From positions 48,837 through 112,836 of the forward strand of contig CAJQSO010000002.1 in assembly GCA_905614365.1 (NCBI GenBank): a DNA stretch of 64,000 nucleotides, read 5' to 3'. The number at the start of each line of letters is the position of its first letter. Position 1 is the first letter of the stretch. The notes beneath the pieces are model-generated. The model made no database searches. It saw only the letters and a program-made list of their open reading frames with translations, and had not been told where the DNA came from. The stretch comes from an uncultured Candidatus Thioglobus sp. GTDB lineage: Bacteria; Pseudomonadota; Gammaproteobacteria; PS1; Pseudothioglobaceae. Shown here one piece after another: positions 1 to 9,192 of the stretch. The translations under genes and the position numbers were made by a program.

Positions 1-164
1 TTATCATCTAACAATATGAGTACATGTGTAGCATCATTATCAAAGCCATCAATTTCAAGCTCTTCAGGAACCTTTTGCTCATCAACAAAAACTTTAAATC
101 TTACTTCACATATTTTTTTATAATTAGATTTATAGTTAGTTGTAATAGCTGAAATATTTTTCAT
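1..164 (-). CDS. GNAT family N-acetyltransferase (N-terminal part; continues beyond window start)
   Basis: Reverse-strand translation from ATG at 164: MKNISAITTNYKSNYKKICEVRFKVFVDEQKVPEELEIDGFDNDATHVLILLDD; the RxxVFVxEQxVPxExExDxxDxxAxH pattern is typical of GNAT N-termini. Confidence 0.7.
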   Translation of the reverse strand, partial: MKNISAITTNYKSNYKKICEVRFKVFVDEQKVPEELEIDGFDNDATHVLILLDD

Positions 165-170
165 AATTGA

Positions 171-800
171 CTATAAGTTAATAAAAAATAGATTAACCGC
201 TAGGGCGATATATATTAAAGCTGCAAGGAGGTTAAGGTTTTTATTTATAGTTTTAGATTTTTTTAAAACTCCCTCAAGAAAACTAGATAAATAAGCAATT
301 GATGTAAAAACAAAAAGTGCACTAAAAATGAATAATAATCCAAGCAAAAATATCTGGGACGTAACATTACTAGTGGAATTTACAAACTGAGGTAAAAAAA
401 CCAAAAAAAAGATTGCTACCTTTGGGTTGGTTAGGTTCATTACAACACCAGTAAAATAGTATGATCGATTTGAACTATTTTTGGATTCCCCACCTAGGTT
501 TAACTCTTTATTTTGAATCGAGAGCCAAGCAAGATAAATAAGGTAGAAGGCGCCAATGATTTTTAGTCCATTAAAGGCAATTGCGCTTGTTTGAAAAATA
601 ACGCTAACACCAATTGCAACTAAGATCGTGTGTCCTATGAGTCCTGTGCACAGGCCAAGTGTAGTATAAAGTCCAATCCTCCATCCCTTTAAAGCTGAAT
701 TACTCATGACAAATAGATTGTCTGGCCCAGGAACTAGACTTAAAACTATAGATGCAGTAATAAAAGTGATTATTGTCTCAATACTTAATACTTCAAACAT
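171..800 (-). CDS. LysE/RhtB family translocator
   Basis: 209 aa, N-terminal 'SIVLSLVPGPDNLFVMSNSALKGWRIGLYTTLGLCTG' LysE signature, multi-TM. Confidence 0.85.
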   Translation of the reverse strand: MFEVLSIETIITFITASIVLSLVPGPDNLFVMSNSALKGWRIGLYTTLGLCTGLIGHTILVAIGVSVIFQTSAIAFNGLKIIGAFYLIYLAWLSIQNKELNLGGESKNSSNRSYYFTGVVMNLTNPKVAIFFLVFLPQFVNSTSNVTSQIFLLGLLFIFSALFVFTSIAYLSSFLEGVLKKSKTINKNLNLLAALIYIALAVNLFFINL

Positions 801-818
801 TTATAAACCTTATTGTGG

Positions 819-1232
819 TTATTTGCTAAAAACTTCAGAGGGGTTTTTGTAGGCTTTAAATTCGATAGAATTACCTGAATAGTCCTCAAAAAACATTGTT
901 GCCTGCTCTCCAGGTAATCCTTCAAACCGGATATTAGGCTCAATAATAAATTTAACAGCTTCTGATTGAAGTTTATTGGCCAAATCATTAAAGATATTCC
1001 ATTCTAGTACGCAGCCAAAGTGTGGCATAGGGACTGATATGCCCTCAACATTTGAGTTGGTTTTACTGCTTTGTATTATCTCACCAATATGAAGTGAGAG
1101 CTGGTTTCCAAAAAAATTAAAATCCACCCACGTATCTGAGCTCCGTCCCTCAAGGCAGCCTAAAAGATCACCATAGAATCTTCGTGTGGATTCTAGATCA
1201 GTAACTGTGTATGCTAGATGAAAGACATTCAT
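819..1232 (-). CDS. VOC family (glyoxalase/dioxygenase fold) protein
   Basis: 137 aa; FHLAYTVTDLESTRRFYGDLLGC...FFEDYSGNSIEFKAYK is typical of the VOC superfamily. Confidence 0.85.
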   Translation of the reverse strand: MNVFHLAYTVTDLESTRRFYGDLLGCLEGRSSDTWVDFNFFGNQLSLHIGEIIQSSKTNSNVEGISVPMPHFGCVLEWNIFNDLANKLQSEAVKFIIEPNIRFEGLPGEQATMFFEDYSGNSIEFKAYKNPSEVFSK

Positions 1233-1243
1233 ATAAATCTAAG

Positions 1244-1864
1244 TTAAGACAGGCCCATTATTAAACCAATAAGAATTAGTATTGATCCAGTAACTCTATT
1301 TTGCCATAATATTTTTTTAGGGTCGGATAAAAATGATTTCATTATTTTTGCGAGCATTAGGTAGCCAGTCATTACCAGCAAATCAATAACAACTAGTGTT
1401 GCAGTTAAAATTACACAAGTAGAAATTTTAAGGGCAGTTAAATCCACAAAAAGTGGGATTAATGCAAGAAAAAAAACAGTACCCTTAATATTAGTTATAT
1501 TGACAAAAAATCCTTTTAAAAACGAGTTTAAAGGACTAAAAGTGTCATTCAAACTTCCTTTAGATGTAGTAATTTGTTCAATTTTTTTAAGCCACTGTAT
1601 AACCCCTAGCGCAATCAAGTATAGCATTCCCAGTATTTTGATTATTGAAAAAATACTCGGAAACTGATCAATTAATACTCCAAGCCCTAGTAGCAGAAAT
1701 ATAATTTGGCTCATCAGTCCGATTTGAAGGCCAATAACTGAAATTATTGACCTCTTAAAGCCGTATTGTGTTCCTTGGCTTATTGAAAAAATGGCTCCAG
1801 GGCCAGGTGATATACTAATAAAGAGCGCAGATGCTAATAGCCCAAGCCAGATAGTTAATTCCAT
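1244..1864 (-). CDS. LysE/RhtB family translocator (second copy)
   Basis: 206 aa; 'SISPGPGAIFSISQGTQYGFKRSIISVIGLQIG' LysE signature. Confidence 0.85.
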   Translation of the reverse strand: MELTIWLGLLASALFISISPGPGAIFSISQGTQYGFKRSIISVIGLQIGLMSQIIFLLLGLGVLIDQFPSIFSIIKILGMLYLIALGVIQWLKKIEQITTSKGSLNDTFSPLNSFLKGFFVNITNIKGTVFFLALIPLFVDLTALKISTCVILTATLVVIDLLVMTGYLMLAKIMKSFLSDPKKILWQNRVTGSILILIGLIMGLS

Positions 1865-1872
1865 AATTTTGT

Positions 1873-2988
1873 TTAACTAAAAGGTATCGAAGTTACTTTT
1901 CCTAATCTAGTGCCCCAGGGTGTTGCCACTTCAACCATAGTATCAATATCATTAAAGTCACTTTCTATGGTTGCCATTGCCATGTTAATCTTTAGCCTTG
2001 GAGAGTATGCAGCGCTTGTAACTCTGCCGCATATCTTATCATCGGCTTTAACTTCCCATGGGCTAGCACAGCCACCAATAAATGCATCACCCTCAATAAT
2101 AAGGCCAACAAGTTTTTTAGTGATGCCTTCAGAGCGAATTTTATGAAGTGCATTTCGGCTTAAGTAATCAGCCTCTTTATCGAGCTGGCAAAAATTAGCT
2201 AGCGGGAGCTCCAGTGGGTTGCTATTAATATCCATATCATTACCCCATGAAAAAAGACCTGACTCAACCCGTTCAATATTATTTGGTGTTCCAGGCTTAA
2301 TCTCATATTTTTTACCTGCTTTAGAAACGATATCCCAGAGCTTTTGACCTTTAGAGCCATCACGAAGATAGAGCTCAAAACCACCTTGTTTACTCCATCC
2401 TGATTTTTGGACAATGAGAGGAATACCTTCTAACTCAACTTCTTTAAAAAAGAAATACTTGATATCTTTAACCCAGTCACCAAACAAATCAATCATTAAT
2501 GGCAAATGATTAGGTCCTTGGATAGCAAGTGGAGATACATCTGGCTCACTTATTTGAACATCCCAGCCCAATCCACAGGCTAACCCTCGAGTCCATAATA
2601 AAACATCACTATCAGCAATAGAAAGCCAAAAGTGATTTTCAGCCAATCTTAAAATAATTGGGTCATTTATTATTCCGCCATTTTCATCAGTAATAAGAGC
2701 GTATTTCCCTTGGCCAATTTGAAGTTTTGAGAGATCTCTTGAGGTAATATATTCAACAAATTTGTATGCATCACTACCAATGATCTCAACCTGTCGTTCA
2801 GCTGCAACATCCCACATAGTGACGTTATTCATTAAATTCCAGTAGTCCGCCTCTGCGCCTTCATAAGAAGTGGGCATAATCATATGATTATATAACGTGA
2901 AAGTTTTGGCGCCAGCTTTAAGCGTAGCCTCGTAATACGGGGATTTTCTTAAACGATCTGACAGGGTAAAGTTGACATGTCCATCCAT
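1873..2988 (-). CDS. dmdA: GcvT-family aminomethyltransferase-like protein, probable dimethylsulfoniopropionate demethylase (DmdA-like)
   Basis: 371 aa; YNHMIMP, MWDVAAERQVEIIG, RDLSK, SGWSKQGGFELY, IERVESGLFSWGND blocks match the pattern remembered for DmdA rather than plain GcvT. Confidence 0.65.
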   Translation of the reverse strand: MDGHVNFTLSDRLRKSPYYEATLKAGAKTFTLYNHMIMPTSYEGAEADYWNLMNNVTMWDVAAERQVEIIGSDAYKFVEYITSRDLSKLQIGQGKYALITDENGGIINDPIILRLAENHFWLSIADSDVLLWTRGLACGLGWDVQISEPDVSPLAIQGPNHLPLMIDLFGDWVKDIKYFFFKEVELEGIPLIVQKSGWSKQGGFELYLRDGSKGQKLWDIVSKAGKKYEIKPGTPNNIERVESGLFSWGNDMDINSNPLELPLANFCQLDKEADYLSRNALHKIRSEGITKKLVGLIIEGDAFIGGCASPWEVKADDKICGRVTSAAYSPRLKINMAMATIESDFNDIDTMVEVATPWGTRLGKVTSIPFS

Positions 2989-3088
2989 TGGTCTACTCCA
3001 AGTTTTAAGTGTTAAACGATCTTAGCAAGAACGAAGCTTTGCAAAGATAAAAAAGTGTATTTTATACCTTATTTTTTAGATTTTTCAA

Positions 3089-4462
3089 CTATAAAGAATC
3101 TGAAGAAATACCATTAGATCTAAGCCATTCAGCAAACTTTGCCTTTATTTTATTAAGAGATTCATTGTCATTAGCCTCAAAACGTAAAACTAAGCAGGGA
3201 GTTGTATTAGAGGCCCTAACAAGTCCCCAACAATTTTCATAATCAACTCTTACGCCATCAATTGTATTAATCGTAGCATTAGGAAAATTAACATCCACTG
3301 ATAATTTATCCATTGCTTCAAATTGCTGACCATGCTTCTCAAAGTTAATATTAATTTCAGGAGTACTTATATTTACTGGCATTTCATCAAAAATCTCAGA
3401 ACATGACTTATTACTCTTAGAAATAATTTCCAATAATCTTGCTCCGGTATAAAGAGCATCATCAAAACCATACCAGCGCTCCTTAAAGAAAATATGCCCT
3501 GACATTTCTCCAGCTAGCTCCGCTTTAGTTTCTTTAAGTTTTTGCTTAATGAAGCTATGACCCGTTCTAGACATAATTGGCTCACCCCCATTTTCAGAAA
3601 TAAATTTGGGCAGAAGTGAAGTGCACTTCACATCAAAAATTATTTTTGCCCCATTATTTCGGCTTAGTACATCTTTTGAGTAAAGCATCATTTGCTGATC
3701 AGCCCAAATAATCTGACCTTTGTTATCAACCAACCCTAGCCTATCCCCATCTCCATCAAAGGCAAGACCTAAGTCAGACCCAGTATCTTTAACCTCTTGG
3801 ATTAGATCTTGTAAATTTTCCGGTTTAGAAGGGTCGGGATGATGATTTGGAAACCTACCATCAACTAAACAGAAAAGCTTAGTGACTTTAACGCCTAGCG
3901 CTTCAAACAATTGAGGAGCAATATTACCAGCAACGCCATTTCCACAATCTATTACAATCTTAAGCTCCTTCTCAATTTTGATGTCTGACTTAATCGTGTC
4001 TATATAGTTTTGATCGATATTAATGGAGGTTGAAGTTCCTGAGCCAGATGAAAAATCATTTTCATTAATTCTTCTAAGCAGGTCTTGAATTCTCTCTGCT
4101 GAGAGAGTTTCACCTGCAACCATAATTTTCAGTCCATTATATTCTGCTGGGTTGTGAGACCCAGTAATCATGACGCCTGAAGTTGCTCCTTTGGTGTAAG
4201 TTGCAAAATACACAACGGGAGATGGAACCATCCCTATATTAACAACATGACAGCCACTCTCAAGAAGGCCTGAAATTAATGCATCTGATAATTCTGGTCC
4301 AGATAAACGCCCATCTCTTCCTATAACAACACCTCTCTCTCCCTTTTCAATAGATTCGCTACCAACAGCTTTGCCTATCAATTTGACAATTTCTGGTGTC
4401 AGTTCGGTTTCTACAATGCCTCTTATGTCGTAGGCTTTAAAAATTGAGCTTGGAATATTCAT
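3089..4462 (-). CDS. Phosphomannomutase/phosphoglucomutase
   Basis: IFKAYDIRGIV, ITGSHNPAEYNGLK, FDGDGDRLG motifs; start chosen at MNIPSSIF (the ORF track extends 15 aa upstream). Confidence 0.9.
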   Translation of the reverse strand: MNIPSSIFKAYDIRGIVETELTPEIVKLIGKAVGSESIEKGERGVVIGRDGRLSGPELSDALISGLLESGCHVVNIGMVPSPVVYFATYTKGATSGVMITGSHNPAEYNGLKIMVAGETLSAERIQDLLRRINENDFSSGSGTSTSINIDQNYIDTIKSDIKIEKELKIVIDCGNGVAGNIAPQLFEALGVKVTKLFCLVDGRFPNHHPDPSKPENLQDLIQEVKDTGSDLGLAFDGDGDRLGLVDNKGQIIWADQQMMLYSKDVLSRNNGAKIIFDVKCTSLLPKFISENGGEPIMSRTGHSFIKQKLKETKAELAGEMSGHIFFKERWYGFDDALYTGARLLEIISKSNKSCSEIFDEMPVNISTPEININFEKHGQQFEAMDKLSVDVNFPNATINTIDGVRVDYENCWGLVRASNTTPCLVLRFEANDNESLNKIKAKFAEWLRSNGISSDSL

Positions 4463-4719
4463 TAAAATATTTGTAAAGGTTAAAGATGGGGCTATTTTAA
4501 CAAACATTCATTTTAGAAAACGAAAGATGATTTTCAAGTTGATAAAAAAACGACTAAGCCATAATCTAATCTAATAAGTTTAATCAGTCGCTAATAAGGA
4601 TTTGTATTTGGACTTAATTCACACTTTATTATGGTGGTTTTGAGTGAATTTTTTAGGGATAATATCCACAAAAGTTGAATTTCAAACCTTTTCTGTTGAA
4701 TTAAATTAAATTAAATTTT

Positions 4720-7371
4720 ATGTCTCAAAAAGATATTGATCCGCAAGAAACTATTGAATGGTTAGAAGCTTTTAGATCTGTTGCCAGGGTTGAAGGGCAA
4801 GATAGAGCTAAGTACATCCTCCAAAAATTAATGGATATGGCCCATGAAGATGGGATGAGCTTGCCACAAGGTGTTAATACAGCTTATTTAAATTCAATCC
4901 CAGTAGAAAAAGAAACGGAACTCGTTGTTAAGCATGATATTGAGCACCGAATTAAATCGATCATTCGTTGGAATGCAATGATCATGGTTGTTAAAGCAAA
5001 TCAAGTCTCCTCTGAACTTGGCGGTCATATTGCATCATTTGCATCTAGCGCAACACTATATGAAGTTGGTTTTAATCATTTCTATAGAGGTGGGAATTTA
5101 GATCAGGGAGCCGACCTAATATTTTTCCAAGGACATATCGCCCCTGGAATATATTCAAGAGCCTTTCTAGAGGGAAGAATTACTGAAAAGCAAATGCTTA
5201 ATTTTAGGCAGGAGGCTAATCAAGAAGGATTATCATCCTATCCCCATCCATGGTTAATGCCAAATTTTTGGCAATTTCCTACGGTATCTATGGGGCTAGG
5301 CCCAATAATGGCGATATTTCAAGCGCGTTTTATGAAATACCTTCAGCATCGAGAAATTATTAAAACTGATAAAAGAACCGTTTGGGCCTACATAGGAGAT
5401 GGTGAAACAGATGAGCCTGAGTCTCTTGGAGCTATATCTTTAGCAGGAAGAGAAAAGCTGGATAATCTTATTTTTGTTATTAATTGCAATCTTCAGCGTT
5501 TAGACGGACCTGTTCGAGGCAATGGTAAGATCATTCAAGAGCTTGAAGGAATGTTTCGAGGTGCTGGCTGGAATGTAATCAAAGTTATTTGGGGTAGGGG
5601 CTGGGATAAATTAATTGCCAATGATACTTCGGGCCTTTTGAGACAAAGAATGGAAGAAGTCGTTGATGGAGAATATCAGGCCTATAAAGCAAAAGATGGC
5701 GCTTATGTTCGTAAGCATTTTTTTGGAAAGTATCCTGAAACTCTTAAACTTGTTGAGCATATGTCTGATGATGAAATTTTCGGGCTTACTCGTGGTGGTC
5801 ACGATCCAAATAAGGTTTTTCAAGCTTACAAATCAGCTAAAGAGCATAAGGGGCAGCCTACAGTTATTTTGGCAAAAACAGTCAAAGGCTACGGAATGGG
5901 AGAGGCTGGTGAAGGACAAAACACTACCCATAGCCAGAAGAAATTAGGTGTTGATGCACTAGTTCGTGTTGCTCAGAGATTTGATATTCCTGTAACTAAA
6001 AAAGATGCAGAAGAGCTTAATTTTTATAAGCCTGCAGAAGATAGTGAGGAGCTTAAATACCTTAGAGAGAGGCGTGAAGCTTTAGGAGGATATCTACCTG
6101 TTAGAAGTTTTGAGCTGGAGTCGTTTACAATACCAAAATTAAACGTTTTTGATCCTCTACTAAAGTCTACTGATAAAAAGGAAATATCAAGCACAATGGC
6201 ATTTGTACGCTTCCTATCACTATTAATACGAGATAAAGAGATTGGCCCAAGAGTTGTTCCCATCGTTCCTGATGAAGCAAGAACTTTTGGAATGGAGGGT
6301 CTTTTTAGGCAAATGGGTATTTACTCTTCTTCTGGTCAGCTCTATGAGCCAGAAGATTCTGATAAAGTTATGTGGTACAAAGAAGATATTAAAGGTCAAG
6401 TTCTTCAAGAAGGTATCAACGAAGCTGGCGCAATTTCTGACTGGATTGCTGCTGCAACTTCCTACGCTTCTCATAACGTCACAATGATTCCTTTTTATAT
6501 TTACTACTCAAAGTTTGGCTTTCAAAGGGTTGGTGATCTCGCGTGGGCTGCTGGAGATATGCAGGCTAAGGGTTTTTTGATGGGCGGCACTGCTGGAAGA
6601 ACAACGCTAGCTGGTGAAGGACTGCAGCATCAAGACGGAGATTCATTAATTGTTGCTAACACTATTCCAAATTGTGTTTCCTACGATCCAACTTATGCTT
6701 ATGAGCTTGCAGTTATTCTGCGCGAAGGAATGCGACGTATGTATGAGAATATGGAAAGTGTTTTCTATTACATAACATTGATGAATGAGAATTATATCCA
6801 TCCTGCAATTCCTAAAGGCGCTGAAGAGGGAATTATTAAGGGAATGTACCCCTTAAAAGTAGTTGGAAAATCTAAAATTGAAGTTCAGTTATTAGGTAGT
6901 GGTGCTATTCTCAGAGAGGTTGAAAAAGCAGCAGATATGCTCGCAAAAGATTGGGGCGTTATGTCACAAGTTTGGAGTGTTACGAGTTTTAATGAGATTA
7001 CCAGAGAGGCTCAAAAAATTGACCGTGAAAACTTATTTAGTACAAGTAAAAATAAGAAGATTCCTTATATAACCCGGTGCTTAAGTAAGTCTTCTGGTCC
7101 AGTAATTGCTGCTACAGACTATATGAGAAATTATGCAGAGCAGGTTCGTAAACATATCCCTTTACATTATGAGGTGTTAGGGACAGATGGATTTGGCAGG
7201 TCAGACTCTCGTAAAGAGTTAAGATACTTCTTTGAAGTGAATGCAAATTATATTACTTTTGTAACATTAAAGGCGCTTGTTGATGATGGTTTGCTGGATT
7301 CAAAAATAATTAAAAGCGCCATTAAAAAGCTTGATATTGATGTTAATAAATCAAATCCAATGTACACCTAA
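4720..7371 (+). CDS. aceE: Pyruvate dehydrogenase E1 component, homodimeric type
   Basis: 883 aa; GGHIASFASSATLYEVGFNHFYRG, GDGETDEPESLGAI, GAISDWIAAATSY, LGTDGFGRSDSR. Confidence 0.95.
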   Translation: MSQKDIDPQETIEWLEAFRSVARVEGQDRAKYILQKLMDMAHEDGMSLPQGVNTAYLNSIPVEKETELVVKHDIEHRIKSIIRWNAMIMVVKANQVSSELGGHIASFASSATLYEVGFNHFYRGGNLDQGADLIFFQGHIAPGIYSRAFLEGRITEKQMLNFRQEANQEGLSSYPHPWLMPNFWQFPTVSMGLGPIMAIFQARFMKYLQHREIIKTDKRTVWAYIGDGETDEPESLGAISLAGREKLDNLIFVINCNLQRLDGPVRGNGKIIQELEGMFRGAGWNVIKVIWGRGWDKLIANDTSGLLRQRMEEVVDGEYQAYKAKDGAYVRKHFFGKYPETLKLVEHMSDDEIFGLTRGGHDPNKVFQAYKSAKEHKGQPTVILAKTVKGYGMGEAGEGQNTTHSQKKLGVDALVRVAQRFDIPVTKKDAEELNFYKPAEDSEELKYLRERREALGGYLPVRSFELESFTIPKLNVFDPLLKSTDKKEISSTMAFVRFLSLLIRDKEIGPRVVPIVPDEARTFGMEGLFRQMGIYSSSGQLYEPEDSDKVMWYKEDIKGQVLQEGINEAGAISDWIAAATSYASHNVTMIPFYIYYSKFGFQRVGDLAWAAGDMQAKGFLMGGTAGRTTLAGEGLQHQDGDSLIVANTIPNCVSYDPTYAYELAVILREGMRRMYENMESVFYYITLMNENYIHPAIPKGAEEGIIKGMYPLKVVGKSKIEVQLLGSGAILREVEKAADMLAKDWGVMSQVWSVTSFNEITREAQKIDRENLFSTSKNKKIPYITRCLSKSSGPVIAATDYMRNYAEQVRKHIPLHYEVLGTDGFGRSDSRKELRYFFEVNANYITFVTLKALVDDGLLDSKIIKSAIKKLDIDVNKSNPMYT

Positions 7372-7377
7372 AAAACT

Positions 7378-7719
7378 ATGAATACCAATGAGTATCTTGA
7401 GAAGCTTAGATCAGGAGTAAAGATGAAGTTTTCAGATTTTACTAATCTAATAGATCGAGAGTATGAGTTTTTAAATGTTGCTTTTACAAATAATAATCTT
7501 ATTAATTCAAAAGAAGAAAACCAAGGGTCAGCAAAGGTTTTTTGTTTTGGCTTGATGTACTCTCTTTCTGAAGAAGATACGATAAGGTGTTTTGGTGAAC
7601 ACTACCTGTCTGTTATAAGTGAGCCTGAAAACCATAATTCTCATTTAAATATTCGTAGCTTTATAAGTAATGGCTGGAAAGGAGTTTTAATTAATCAAAA
7701 TGCTCTAAAGCTTAAATAG
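7378..7719 (+). CDS. HopJ-family (type III effector HopJ-like) protein
   Basis: 113 aa; NEGSAKVFCFG-like 'NQGSAKVFCFG', 'CFGEHYLSV', 'HLNIRSFISNGWKGV' match the HopJ family pattern. Confidence 0.7.
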   Translation: MNTNEYLEKLRSGVKMKFSDFTNLIDREYEFLNVAFTNNNLINSKEENQGSAKVFCFGLMYSLSEEDTIRCFGEHYLSVISEPENHNSHLNIRSFISNGWKGVLINQNALKLK

Positions 7720-7735
7720 ATATTAGTAGGGGAAT

Positions 7736-8896
7736 ATGACAGAGAGTGCTAAATATAATAGTGGTATTTATACTGTTTTTCTGAGCGCTTTTCTTGTTCT
7801 TTTTCAACTTGGAATTTACTTTGTATATATTCCATGGAATGCGGAAAGACTTCAAATAACTGAGGCAGAAATTGGTATTGGCCTTCTGGTTTTTGGTATT
7901 TCAAACCTTATAGGTAATCAAACTTCAGGTAGATTTGTAGTTCCAAAGATAGGAACAAAAAACTCTATTGTGATTGGTTTAATAGGGATTGCATACTGCC
8001 CTTTACTATTAATACTCTCGCCGAATTATCTTTGGTTTTTATTAGCTTTTATTCCTTTTGGATTCTGTGTCGGCCTATTTAGCCCTTCTGCGCAATCTCA
8101 AATATCAATGATTGAGCAGAAAACATCAAAAATTATAACTCCTTTATATCACGCTGCATTTAGCTTTGGCTCTCTAGTTGGAGCTATTTCTGCATTTTTC
8201 ACAATTAAATATATAGATAATCCAATTTTAATTTTTATAGCTACTGGTACGATGTTAATTGTGGGTTCAATATTAGTATACAAATATGGGCTTTTAAAGT
8301 CATTTGAAGATCTTAAGAAGATGCCAAGGTTTAAATTACCTAAAAAAACAATTCTAATATTTGGTGTTTTAATGATGATGAATTATGCAACTATGGGCAT
8401 AATTCTTGATTGGTCTGCGCTTTGGTTAACAAAAGATTTATTAGTTCCACTATATTTAGGAGGAGCTATTATTATTGCGTTTAATATTGGCGAAATTACA
8501 TCAAGGCTCTTTGCTTCGAAGATGATTAAAAGCTCTAGTGAAAAGATTATTGGAGGTTACTTTAGTATTCTTGCTGGAATTATCCTTTTCATGTCAATAT
8601 GGACTGGAAATTTATATGTAATCATTATTGGTATGCTGCTATTTGGCTTTGGTACTGCAAACTTTATAGCTATTATTCTTAGGCAAGCTATTAGAGTAAC
8701 AGATGAGCCAATTTCATTGACTGTTGCAAATCTTATAACTCTAGGCTTTGCTGGCTTTATTTTTGGACCTGCCTTAGTGGGTTATATTGCTGAGTATCTT
8801 GGATTGACTTTTAACATGTATCTTTTATGTTTTGTTTGGGGTTTTAATGGATTGGCCTTATTAGTTATGATGAGGCTAAATAAGAATATCATTTAG
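7736..8896 (+). CDS. MFS transporter
   Basis: 386 aa, about 12 hydrophobic segments, NxxGxxxxGRFVVPKIGTKNSI loop. Confidence 0.8.
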   Translation: MTESAKYNSGIYTVFLSAFLVLFQLGIYFVYIPWNAERLQITEAEIGIGLLVFGISNLIGNQTSGRFVVPKIGTKNSIVIGLIGIAYCPLLLILSPNYLWFLLAFIPFGFCVGLFSPSAQSQISMIEQKTSKIITPLYHAAFSFGSLVGAISAFFTIKYIDNPILIFIATGTMLIVGSILVYKYGLLKSFEDLKKMPRFKLPKKTILIFGVLMMMNYATMGIILDWSALWLTKDLLVPLYLGGAIIIAFNIGEITSRLFASKMIKSSSEKIIGGYFSILAGIILFMSIWTGNLYVIIIGMLLFGFGTANFIAIILRQAIRVTDEPISLTVANLITLGFAGFIFGPALVGYIAEYLGLTFNMYLLCFVWGFNGLALLVMMRLNKNII

Positions 8897-8934
8897 CGAC
8901 TGGACACCTCTTTTTAATTGCAATTTAAAACAAG

Positions 8935-9144
8935 TTAATAATGTGGCGGCTTATCATCAATCACTTCGGACTGCTCAGACTGGGACTCAGATTGATTAAT
9001 TAGTTTTTCATTAGTTTCTTTAATTTGATTATTGAGTTTTTCGATTTTTTCACCTTGACGAAAAACAACCATATTCAATTCATCGAGCATATTTTGAAGA
9101 TATGATATTTTTTCTTCTAGTTCTACTAGTTTATTATCTGACAT
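8935..9144 (-). CDS. slyX: SlyX family protein
   Basis: 69 aa coiled coil ending in the characteristic DKPPHY. Confidence 0.8.
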   Translation of the reverse strand: MSDNKLVELEEKISYLQNMLDELNMVVFRQGEKIEKLNNQIKETNEKLINQSESQSEQSEVIDDKPPHY

Positions 9145-9165
9145 AATTTATTATATTCAATAAAA

Positions 9166-9185
9166 AAGCCACCTTTCGGTGGCTT
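9166..9185 (-). terminator. Rho-independent terminator downstream of pnp
   Basis: Perfect 8-bp stem aagccacc-tttc-ggtggctt; on the minus strand it is followed by a T run. Confidence 0.85.
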
Positions 9186-9192
9186 AATTTAA

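Noticed and set aside
7378-7719. HopJ-like protein as evidence of type III secretion or virulence
   Set aside because: The family name is historical; no secretion apparatus or effectors in the window, and homologues are known in non-pathogens.
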